Of a stretch of DNA of 64,000 nt, positions 8,355-15,854 are shown one piece after another. The stretch is from Thermoanaerobaculia bacterium. GTDB taxonomy: Bacteria; Acidobacteriota; Thermoanaerobaculia; UBA5066. Position numbers and translations under genes: made by a program. The DNA lies in NCBI GenBank assembly GCA_022071945.1, contig JAJVIN010000051.1, positions 20,528 through 84,527 on the forward strand, read 5' to 3'. Below the pieces are notes generated by a model. That model ran no database searches. It had not been told where the DNA came from and saw nothing but the letters and a program-made list of their open reading frames with translations. Numbering within the stretch: the first letter of the stretch is position 1; the number at the start of each line of letters is the position of its first letter.

Positions 8355-8665
8355 CCCCCTCTTTTGCAAAGAGGGGGTTGGGGGAGTTAGAGCGGGACGG
8401 GGGACGAGCCGCTGATGCTCGTCGCCGTTGAGGCGATCCGTCGGCGGTCAAGCCGGCAATCAGACGGTCGAGCCCCCCTCTGTCGTGAAGAAGGGGCTTT
8501 CCGGGTTGCGCTGATCTTCTGACACGTGCGGCGATGTGGTGACGAGCGAGGCTCGAAAGACGAGCTCCTGGCGTTTCCGGCACGGGAGTGGGAGGGGATG
8601 AAGGGAAGGCGGGAGACAGCCTTCTCGCTCTAACTCCCCCAACCCCCTCTTTACAAAAGAGGGGG
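8355..8665. repeat. MITE-like element bounded by inverted 40-bp repeats
   Basis: The ends are inverted copies of one ~40-bp sequence: 8355-8394 starts with a palindrome (CCCCCTCTTTTGCAAAGAGGGGG) and ends GGGGGAGTTAGAGC, while 8626-8665 is its reverse complement with few changes. A further copy is at 21753-21790. The ~230 bp between the ends has no supported gene. The element splits the MoxR gene from the VWA gene and could act as a terminator, attenuator or RNA-stability hairpin. The flanks (8298-8354 and 8666-8874) show no gene. Confidence 0.75.
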
Positions 8666-8874
8666 CGACTGGCGCTTCGCGCCGGTTCTGCAAATGAGAT
8701 GCTGCATCGCGTCCGGACGCCAGACGGGCTCAACATCGGGCACCTTCTCGAGTGGGGGCTTCGGAGGCTCCCGATTCATGAAGTGGCGAAGCCGAGAACC
8801 GGGCAGCCGGCTCGATCAACGATGGCCCCCCACCCGCACTCAGCGATTCGCCAGGTGCTTCACATCCAGCCGCC

Positions 8875-10701
8875 CTACCTCTCCGGCGACCCGAGAACGT
8901 CCACTAGAAGGGCCGCGAGCCGCTCCGGGAGTTCCTCGGCCCGGATCCCTGGAAGGGCGATCGGGTAGAAGTCCGCGACGTGATCCGTCCCCGGACCGAG
9001 CCCGAGGCCGACGAGGATCTGGTCCGTCGTCGACAGAATCGACCGAACCGCCTCCCTGAGCTCGGCCTCGCCGCTTCTCCTGCCGGCCGGGATCCCGTCC
9101 GAAAGAACGAGCAGGAGCTTCCGAGAAGAAGCCTGTCCCTTCAGGTGCTCGGATGCGGCGAGCAAGCAGGGTCCGTCATCGTTGAAGGCGGCCTGATTGT
9201 GACCGCCGGGATTCGAGTTCCTGACCTCGGCGAGCATGCCGGAAAGCCTGCCCCTGACCGCCGCCCCCAGTTCGTCGTCCCATTCCTTGAAGACGATCAG
9301 GTCGTCCTGGAACCCCAGGATCTCGTGCGGAATCCCGAGCCGGCTTAGGACCTCGGTGAAAAGGACGACGGCCTTGAAGGTCTCCTCGATCCTCCCTTCC
9401 ACGGACATCGATCCCGACAGATCGACCAGGAGCGTGATCGAGAAGTCCCGTTTCCCGGGGAGGTTCCGGGTCGAAAAGATCCTGTCATCCGTTCGCGAGG
9501 CGCCCGCTCTGCGGGCCGCGTCTCGCCGGAACACCGCGGAAAGGACGAGGCGCGCCCCGGTCGCCGTTCTCCGGCTTCTCTCCGCCGAGGTGGGGCGGAA
9601 GATCTCCTCGAGCTCGCGGGTGAGCTCCTCGTCGAGGTGCCGGACGGAGCGATAGGCCTCCTCGTAGGGTCCCGGGGCCGCGAGGACCGCCTGCCGGGTC
9701 GCGATCTCGCCGAGTTCCTCCCGGAGGCGGCTCTCCTCGCGCTCGCGCTCCCGCCGCGATTCGAATTCCCCCCGGCTCTCCGGCCGCAGCGAGTCCAGAC
9801 CCCCGTCCCGCTCGGCAACGACCGCACTCTCGATCTCGGCGAGCGCTGCGAGCGCGGCCTCCTCCAGCCTCTGTCTTTGCCCCTCGGGAAGCGCCTCGAG
9901 GGACGGCCGGGCCGAGGGGACCGCGCGGGCTCCCCTCCCTCCGCTCGCCGGGCTCGCACGCAGAACTCGCCGCTCGCATTCCCGCCGGAGGTCTTCCGAG
10001 AAGAGGCGCCGCGCCTTCGGCCAGATCTCCTCGTAGAGGATGCGGTACCGCTCGATGGCCGCTTGGCGGATCTCGCTCTCCGGCGCGTCCTCGGCGGGCA
10101 GAGTCCTCTCGAGCCGCAGGAGGGGGGCTTCGATCTCGTCGTAGGCGTCACGCACCGCCAATGCGACGCCGTCGAGCGAACCGAGATAGGGACGGTAGAC
10201 GATGAGGTCACAGAGCTTAAAGAACTCCGGGATCTCGCCCGGACGGCGTGCCTCGCCCACGGCCTCGAGGGCCTGCCGCACGGAGTCCCGCCGCGCCGCC
10301 TCGAGCCACGCACCGGCCCCCGGGTAGCGCTCGGCGACGACACGATCCGTGGGCCGCTCCTCGACAGAGCTCGCGAGAGCGTGGAACCCCGGCTCGTGGA
10401 GGACCTCATCGGGAATGAAGGAGCCGTGCCTCGTGATGGCCACGTGCCCCGCCTCGTGCGCGGCCTTGCCCTTGGCGACGTCCTCGGATGCCTCGAGGAT
10501 TCGGGACGGGATGTGGACCCACGTTCGCAGGACCCGGTCGCGGTCTGCGGGATCTGTTTCGGTCATCGTGAACCACGTCTCTTCCTGGCCGGGGGGAACG
10601 CGGCTCTCGTCCGTCATCACCTCGAGGTCGTCGCGCCGGCTGATCTTCTTGACGATCAACGCGAGACGCGACAGGAGGAGGGCCCTCTCATCGCGAGCCA
10701 T
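8875..10701 (-). CDS. VWA-domain protein with N-terminal HEAGH motif
   Basis: The 608-residue product ends in a VWA domain with an intact metal-ion-dependent adhesion site (DLSGSMS, residues 427-433), the usual partner of MoxR ATPases and similar in layout to CobT-type subunits. The N-terminal part carries HEAGH at 82-86, the zinc-binding signature of gluzincin-like peptidases; a downstream third ligand is not obvious, so peptidase activity is only a possibility. Residues 270-370 are strongly charged and probably helical. The start overlaps the end of the PurA-like gene by 14 bp, which ties the two in one transcript. An alternative view is that HEAGH is a structural metal site. Confidence 0.85.
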   Translation of the reverse strand: MARDERALLLSRLALIVKKISRRDDLEVMTDESRVPPGQEETWFTMTETDPADRDRVLRTWVHIPSRILEASEDVAKGKAAHEAGHVAITRHGSFIPDEVLHEPGFHALASSVEERPTDRVVAERYPGAGAWLEAARRDSVRQALEAVGEARRPGEIPEFFKLCDLIVYRPYLGSLDGVALAVRDAYDEIEAPLLRLERTLPAEDAPESEIRQAAIERYRILYEEIWPKARRLFSEDLRRECERRVLRASPASGGRGARAVPSARPSLEALPEGQRQRLEEAALAALAEIESAVVAERDGGLDSLRPESRGEFESRREREREESRLREELGEIATRQAVLAAPGPYEEAYRSVRHLDEELTRELEEIFRPTSAERSRRTATGARLVLSAVFRRDAARRAGASRTDDRIFSTRNLPGKRDFSITLLVDLSGSMSVEGRIEETFKAVVLFTEVLSRLGIPHEILGFQDDLIVFKEWDDELGAAVRGRLSGMLAEVRNSNPGGHNQAAFNDDGPCLLAASEHLKGQASSRKLLLVLSDGIPAGRRSGEAELREAVRSILSTTDQILVGLGLGPGTDHVADFYPIALPGIRAEELPERLAALLVDVLGSPER

Positions 10702-12109
10702 CGAGGAGCCCTCCAGGAACGATCAGCTTCTCTTTCGCCGTGGGCCCCACGGAGACAAGCGCGACCGGGATCCCAAGTCCGTCGTCCGACGCGAGGAACG
10801 TGAGAAACCTCCTCGCGGCCACGGGTAGCTCCTGAACGTCCCGGCACCCGGTCAGGTCTTCGTCCCATCCCGGAAGCTCCGTGAAGACCGGACGGCACTC
10901 TGGGAGAAGCCGGGTTCGCGCGGAGATCTTCTCCCCTCCCCGGCGAGGAACCTTCATCGAACGGGCGGTTTTCGCAGGGGATCCTTCGACGCGGAAGAAC
11001 TCGGAAGCCCCTGGCGGCACCTCGTACGCCGTGGCGACCCTCACCGATGGCAGGCCCGAGAGCCTGTCGAGGTTCGTGACCGCGAGGGCATCGACCCCGC
11101 CGGCAACTCTCAGGGCGTAGCGGAGCATGACGAGATCGAGCCAGCCCGCCCGCATCGGCCCCTGCCACTCGTTGGGGACATTGTGGACCTCGGGCAGGCT
11201 GGCCGTCAGTCCGGCGTCCTCCGTCACGAACGGTCCGGCGCCGTGCCGCGTCGCGTAGGCACGCAGAACGCCGATCCTCACGGGCCGCCTTCCGCCGGGT
11301 CTTGGGATGCCCGAGAACGTCGTGTCCGACTTCGTGACGTGTGGAACGAAACCGCGCGTCGCATCGAGGAGGACACCGTGGGCCCCCTCGAAAACGACAG
11401 CTCCTCCGCGAGCGCTTCCCCCGAGGGAACCTGCCGGTTCGATCCAGAGTCCCGATGCGGACGCCAGACCGTGGATCTCCTCGGCGATGCTGGGGACGTC
11501 CATCCGCTCGAGAAGCCCGAGCCGCTCGTCGACGGGCCCTCTCTTCGGGCTGCCTTCCACGAGTTGCTCGGCCAGGTCGATCTTGAGCCGCCAGAGAAAC
11601 TCGAGCTTTCGCTTCAAGAGAGACAGGTTTTGCAGATCGCCGGCACGGACGGCCGCGGGACCGAGGCGGGAGGCATCCCCCGCGGCCTCTCCCACTCCAC
11701 GGCCGCAGCTCCCGTGCCTCTCGTCGCCACGCGAGAGCTCGCGAATCTGGTTGACGAGCTTGTGGAACGGCAGAACGACGGGACAGCGAGGATCGATCGT
11801 CAGCTTCCGTAAGGGAGCGGAAACGCCGCAGGCTTCGAGATGAGAGGCCTCGCGAGCGAGAGCCAGGGGATCGACGAGCATCCGTTCACAGAGGACGGTT
11901 TCCGCTCCGTCAGCGAGCATCCCGGAGCCGAACTGCGCGAAGCAGTGGGTGATCCCTTCCGGGGTGACGACGTGGTGGGCCGCCTGCGGCCCGCCGTTCC
12001 AGCGTACGACGAGATCCGCTCCGGTCTCTCTGGCCAGGAAGTCGACGATGGTTCCCTTCCCCTCGTCCCCGAAGCCGAGTCCGATGACGGCCCAGGCCGG
12101 ATGGTTCAC
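10688..12109 (-). CDS. Divergent adenylosuccinate synthetase-like (PurA-like) enzyme
   Basis: The 473-residue product has the PurA fold signatures: GDEGKG at residues 14-19 with the catalytic Asp, a GGPQAAHHVV segment where PurA has GGxNAGHTVV, CGRGVGEAA in place of TGRGIGP, FEGAHGVLLDATRG where the family has FEGAQGTLLD, and IPVALVSVGPTAKEKLI at the C-terminus. PurA joins IMP and aspartate using GTP. The substitutions at substrate-facing positions (for example Q to H in FEGAQG) suggest a paralogue acting on another nucleotide or acid. GTG 12109 overlaps the stop of the upstream gene as GTGA. No purB or other purine gene is near, which argues against a housekeeping role. Confidence 0.8.
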   Translation of the reverse strand: MNHPAWAVIGLGFGDEGKGTIVDFLARETGADLVVRWNGGPQAAHHVVTPEGITHCFAQFGSGMLADGAETVLCERMLVDPLALAREASHLEACGVSAPLRKLTIDPRCPVVLPFHKLVNQIRELSRGDERHGSCGRGVGEAAGDASRLGPAAVRAGDLQNLSLLKRKLEFLWRLKIDLAEQLVEGSPKRGPVDERLGLLERMDVPSIAEEIHGLASASGLWIEPAGSLGGSARGGAVVFEGAHGVLLDATRGFVPHVTKSDTTFSGIPRPGGRRPVRIGVLRAYATRHGAGPFVTEDAGLTASLPEVHNVPNEWQGPMRAGWLDLVMLRYALRVAGGVDALAVTNLDRLSGLPSVRVATAYEVPPGASEFFRVEGSPAKTARSMKVPRRGGEKISARTRLLPECRPVFTELPGWDEDLTGCRDVQELPVAARRFLTFLASDDGLGIPVALVSVGPTAKEKLIVPGGLLDGSR

Positions 12110-13029
12110 TCCTCCCCGCCGGCCTCCCAGATCTCGCGGTAGGCATCCCAGGCGGCCATCGCCTCCTTGAAGAAGCGCTGACACAGGCCGTCGCTCAGCA
12201 TGAAGTGCCGGTAGCCGAAGGTTTCCATGAGCCTGAGGTCGGAGATGTCGCCCATCGTCACGGCCCCCCCCTTCTGCTCGATTCCCTGAAAGATCCGCGA
12301 GGCGAGGATGGCATCGGGGTCCTTCTCGATCAGGAGCTTCAGCGCGGGGAGCATCGCGGCCTTGTTGTCTCCGATGTTGATCATCAGGTCGTCGCGCGCG
12401 GCCATGAGCTGGCAGTTCGCGAGTGTTTCCGCGGAGGCATCGCGAATGAACTGAAGCCCCCTCGGCGATTCGATCTTCAGGACGCAGCGGGCTTCTGGAA
12501 GTCTCTCGCGAACCGCCGCGATGTCGCTCTCTTCCTCGACGAAGGAGAGCATGACCCTCTCGATTCCGAGTTCGTTGCAGGCATCAAGGAACTCTTCGTC
12601 TTCTGGCGTGAGGTACCCCTTGATCCTCAGGTTCTTTCCGTGAACGTTGACCGCCTGACCGGCACCGACGGCGGAAGGCGGCTGGGGATCGACGTAGACC
12701 CGGTTCCCCCTCACCTCCACGATCTCGGACCACTCGTTGCCGCGGAAGAAGATCCGCGCCGGAGTCTCGACCTCGAGCTCGTGATTGAGGACGATGTCGC
12801 CGAACGTGGGGACGGCCCACTGGAGGATGCGGAGCTGGCGCCCCTTGATGTCGACCCAGAAGAGCTTTCCGGCCGCCTCGGTGAGCTCGATCAGGCGCTG
12901 GAGAGTCTCGAGCGGAGAGAACGGGGACCGCGCGCCGACGTTGTACCTCACGCCGTGGACCGACGGGTGCTCGACGATCTCGCGAATGAGCCGGGTCTGG
13001 TGAGCGGCAGGGAGGGTCGCGATCAACAT
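12106..13029 (-). CDS. Pyruvate-kinase-like TIM-barrel protein
   Basis: The 307-residue product resembles the barrel of pyruvate kinase: VDIKGRQLRI matches the LDTKGPEIRT strand, YLTPEDEEFLDACNELGIERVMLSFVEE would match the strand around the SFVR motif, VLKIESPRGLQ matches SKIENxEG, and MAARDDL matches MVARGDLG. The metal-binding Glu and Asp of the superfamily therefore appear kept. The insert where the B domain sits is short and the C-terminal regulatory domain of true pyruvate kinase is missing. It probably belongs to the wider phosphoenolpyruvate/pyruvate barrel superfamily with an unknown substrate. Its stop overlaps the PurA-like start by four bases, so the two proteins are likely made together. 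Confidence 0.7.
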   Translation of the reverse strand: MLIATLPAAHQTRLIREIVEHPSVHGVRYNVGARSPFSPLETLQRLIELTEAAGKLFWVDIKGRQLRILQWAVPTFGDIVLNHELEVETPARIFFRGNEWSEIVEVRGNRVYVDPQPPSAVGAGQAVNVHGKNLRIKGYLTPEDEEFLDACNELGIERVMLSFVEEESDIAAVRERLPEARCVLKIESPRGLQFIRDASAETLANCQLMAARDDLMINIGDNKAAMLPALKLLIEKDPDAILASRIFQGIEQKGGAVTMGDISDLRLMETFGYRHFMLSDGLCQRFFKEAMAAWDAYREIWEAGGEE

Positions 13030-13104
13030 GGGGCCTCACCCCGGTTGCCGGCACGCTTCCGGCAGAGAGGGGCAGGGGTGTCGATCGTTGCCGCCCCCGG
13101 ATCC

Positions 13105-13160
13105 TTCCCCTCGCCCCGCGTCAGCGGGGAGAGGGTGGCCGCAGGCCGGGTGAGGGGTCT
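13105..13160. repeat. Palindromic extragenic repeat, third type
   Basis: This 56-bp sequence sits in the 188-bp gap between the barrel gene and the VWA/DUF2135 gene. It contains CCCCGC/GCGGGG (13114-13119 and 13124-13129) flanked by CCCTC and GAGAGGG, then GGCCGGGTGAGGGGTC. It matches the general style of the other repeats here (palindrome followed by a G-rich tail). It may modulate expression inside the operon. Confidence 0.55.
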
Positions 13161-13217
13161 CTTCGGGCCGCTTTTGCATTCGCGCCCGATCCCCTTCAGA
13201 CAGGACATCACCGTTTC

Positions 13218-14675
13218 TCACAACCGCTTCGTCTTGCCGCCCCGCTTCTTCTCCGGCGGTTTGGCGATGACGAGGGGCTGGGAGACCTTGACGATCGAGG
13301 AGGAGGCCGCGAGCGCGCCCAGCGCCTCGGCCGTCTGCTTCTTTCGTCCCGTCGTCTGGCCGCGTTCGTCCATGTGGGTGAGGTACTCGTCCAGGTCGCG
13401 GCCCCCGCTGAGCGCGAGGGCTCCGAGGATGATGTCGGCGATCGCTTTCGGATCCTCGATGATGAGGATGTTCTCGGGCGGGATGACCGACGCCCACTGG
13501 GCCTTGATCGTGGCGTCCTGATAGCCCGCGTAGGCCGCGGTCGCCGCCTCGTCCATGGGCCTGGCCGCGGGATCGTAGTCGAACGAGAAGCACTGCACGT
13601 CGCTGCCTTCGCCTGTTTCCCCGCCCTTGGAGATGACACCGGAGAAGTGCTCGACCTTGCCATTCACTTCCAGCTCGACCTTGAAGGAAGTCGGGGCCGG
13701 ACTCTCGTGAAAGCGGTAATTGCGGACCCAGACCCTGTACCGTCCCTTCGGGGCCGTTCCCTTCGCCCACCGTGTGTTCTCGACGGGCTTGGTCGTCTCG
13801 CCGTTCACGTTGCGGTCGACGTCCAACTCGCCGCCGCACGAGGCCCTCTTGCTGCCGAAATAGATGTGCTCGTTTCCGGGGGTCATCACGTGGAGATCGA
13901 GGTCGTTTCTGTTGTTCCAGATGAGCGAGGCGCGGATGTCGACGCCTCCGTGCATGCCCCCGGCGGCCAGGACACGGCTCCGGATCTCGGCGTCGATGTC
14001 GTCCTTGCGCTCTTCCCACGTCTTGTGCGGGTAGATGAAGAAGACGTGGAACCGCTCCTGAAGCTCCCGGAAGATTTCCTTGCTGTCGATGTCGGCGCGA
14101 AGGGTGTCCCCGATGATGCGCTGAACATGGTCTTTGGAGACCTTCGGGTAGAAGCCCTCGTCACCGATGAAGAAGAAGTAGCCCTTCTGGCCGCGGCTGA
14201 GCGACTCGAGCTTGGTGTGGCGGGCATAGAAGTACGCGGCGAGCTCGTATGTTTCCTGCCCCGTGCCGCCTCCGCCCTCCTCGAGCCACATGTTCTGCAA
14301 GACGGCGTCGAGGCGGTTGTCGGCCTCGAACTGTCCGACCTGCAAGGGTGCCTGGTCGACAGTCGCGTCCCCGATCGCGGCGAAGCTGATCGCGGGACCG
14401 GGCACGTAGGCCCGCATGTTGACCTGCCCCATCAGCATCGGCATCTTGTCGTAGACGTACTTGGCGTCCTTGCCGCGAGAGCGCGTCACGTCGAAGGCGA
14501 CGACGATGGGCGTCTCGTTCATGCACTCGCGGATCTTCCCGAGCGGGTTCAGCTCGGGGTGGACTTCACGCCGCGCGGCGTCAGTCCCGCTGGGCACTCC
14601 GCCAAAGGTGAACGCATCCTCCCGGCTCGACCGGGCCCTTTCGGCGACATCGCCGTCGTAGAAACCGCCTCCCAT
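13218..14675 (-). CDS. VWA-like protein with DUF2135/YfaP-like domain
   Basis: The 485-residue product opens with a VWA-like domain in which the metal site has decayed: the DxSxS motif reads DVTRSRG. Middle residues (about 250-330) form a beta-sandwich with SLIWNNRNDLDLHVMTPGNEH and GRYRVWVRNY, the signature of DUF2135/YfaP-like domains. A Lys/Arg-rich tail (PPEKKRGGKTKRL) ends the protein. A role as a scaffold or target-recognition subunit for the MoxR/VWA machine is inferred. ATG 14675 follows GGAGAG. It lies 22 bp after the kinase-like gene, in the same transcript. No signal peptide is seen, so it is cytoplasmic. Confidence 0.75.
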   Translation of the reverse strand: MGGGFYDGDVAERARSSREDAFTFGGVPSGTDAARREVHPELNPLGKIRECMNETPIVVAFDVTRSRGKDAKYVYDKMPMLMGQVNMRAYVPGPAISFAAIGDATVDQAPLQVGQFEADNRLDAVLQNMWLEEGGGGTGQETYELAAYFYARHTKLESLSRGQKGYFFFIGDEGFYPKVSKDHVQRIIGDTLRADIDSKEIFRELQERFHVFFIYPHKTWEERKDDIDAEIRSRVLAAGGMHGGVDIRASLIWNNRNDLDLHVMTPGNEHIYFGSKRASCGGELDVDRNVNGETTKPVENTRWAKGTAPKGRYRVWVRNYRFHESPAPTSFKVELEVNGKVEHFSGVISKGGETGEGSDVQCFSFDYDPAARPMDEAATAAYAGYQDATIKAQWASVIPPENILIIEDPKAIADIILGALALSGGRDLDEYLTHMDERGQTTGRKKQTAEALGALAASSSIVKVSQPLVIAKPPEKKRGGKTKRL

Positions 14676-14697
14676 TGTGACTCTCCTTTCTCGTCTC

Positions 14698-15801
14698 TCA
14701 CATCGGAAGTTCGATGAATCCCCTGTGCCCGAAGACGTCCTGCCGAAGCTGCGAGAGCTCCCTGTGCATCTCCCACGCGTCCTGGGCCCGCATCCGGGGG
14801 GCCGTGATGAGCATGAAGTCGAGGTATCTCTTGAGCCTGTCCGGCACGGAAGGGGGAACTGTTCCCGTCTCTGGGTTGCCCCCGAGGAGCTCGACCATGC
14901 ACTTGGCCGCTGAATAGAGGTCCGACGCCGGCACGGGGGGCTTTCTTTCCGCGGCTTCCGGCGGACTGTAGAGCTCGTTGACCGTCCGGAACCCCTCTCC
15001 CGTACGGGCGGGCTCGACGGCCGCGTAGCTCCAGTCGATCAAGAAAACGTTGTGGTCTCTTGGCCGGACCATGACGTGCGCGGGCTCGACATTGCAGTGG
15101 ACGATTCCCTTGCTGTGCGCGAATCCGAGGACCGACAGGAGTCGATGGAGGATCCAGCCAACGTGCGCCGGATCGATCCCTGCCGGGTACTTCTCGAGGA
15201 TTGTCGGGATGTCGTGAGCGTCGATCTCGCGGAGCACGAGGGCTTGCTTGCCCTCGGTCTTGAACTGGTCGAGCAGGACGGGCAGGTGCTTGCTGCCGCT
15301 CCCGAGGTCGAGCCAGAGACGAGTCAGAACCCTGATCTCGTTTCTGACGAGGTCGTTGTCCGCGGGCTCCTTGGCGACCTTCACGACGATCCTGGCCGGA
15401 TCTCCCTCACCGCCGGCCACCGTGCCCCGGAACACGTAGCAGAGGTCGCCTTCCGCCAGGGGCGTCGTGGAGATCCGGTAGCGGTGCTTGGCGGTCTCGA
15501 TCTCCGTGAAACCCGAGGCCGGGGCGTCGTCCGAGGGAGCCTCGCGCTCCCCGTACGTCTTGCGGGCGAGCTTTCTTTCGGCCCGCTCTCGCATGTCGTT
15601 GAGTTTCTGGAACGCCTCCTGGGCGAGCTCTCTGGCCTCCGGATCGCCGTTGAAGCGGTCCGGGTGGCACCCCCTGGCCATCTGACGGAAGACCGCCGCC
15701 AGGGCCTCTCCCTCGTCCGGCCCGGTCAGGACCCCGAACACGTCCTCCGGGCAGACGGCCTGCGTCACGGCTTCATACACCCGGGCCAGCTCACTATCCA
15801 T
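14698..15801 (-). CDS. J-domain plus protein-kinase-like fusion (probable pseudokinase)
   Basis: The 367-residue product joins a degenerate DnaJ domain (residues about 17-80, HPD kept at 46-48) to a protein-kinase fold (from about 107). The kinase part keeps the ATP-anchoring lysine (VVKVAK, K141) and an Asp in DWS (256-258, normally DFG), but the catalytic loop reads HCNVEPAH (235-242) instead of HRDxKPxN, so both the catalytic Asp and the metal-binding Asn are replaced. It is therefore probably a pseudokinase or an unusual kinase. It is the first gene of the minus-strand run and would be a natural input module for the system: Hsp70 recruitment by the J domain and signal reception by the kinase fold. 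Confidence 0.8.
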   Translation of the reverse strand: MDSELARVYEAVTQAVCPEDVFGVLTGPDEGEALAAVFRQMARGCHPDRFNGDPEARELAQEAFQKLNDMRERAERKLARKTYGEREAPSDDAPASGFTEIETAKHRYRISTTPLAEGDLCYVFRGTVAGGEGDPARIVVKVAKEPADNDLVRNEIRVLTRLWLDLGSGSKHLPVLLDQFKTEGKQALVLREIDAHDIPTILEKYPAGIDPAHVGWILHRLLSVLGFAHSKGIVHCNVEPAHVMVRPRDHNVFLIDWSYAAVEPARTGEGFRTVNELYSPPEAAERKPPVPASDLYSAAKCMVELLGGNPETGTVPPSVPDRLKRYLDFMLITAPRMRAQDAWEMHRELSQLRQDVFGHRGFIELPM

Positions 15802-15854
15802 CAGGAGGTCCCTTCTGCCTTTCTATGGGCGCAGTCTATCGGTCGGGGAGATCG
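15802..15854. promoter_or_regulatory. Divergent intergenic control region
   Basis: Only 53 bp separate the start of the kinase-like gene (minus strand) from ATG 15855 of the NUDT9-type gene (plus strand). Promoters for both must lie here or within the coding ends, so the two transcription units are likely co-regulated. No clear -35/-10 pair or operator is visible by eye. Confidence 0.4.

Noticed and set aside
10688-12109. PurA-like enzyme as a PurZ (diaminopurine) enzyme
   Set aside because: PurZ lacks the catalytic Asp that is kept here in GDEGKG, and no phage or DNA-modification genes for that pathway are nearby.
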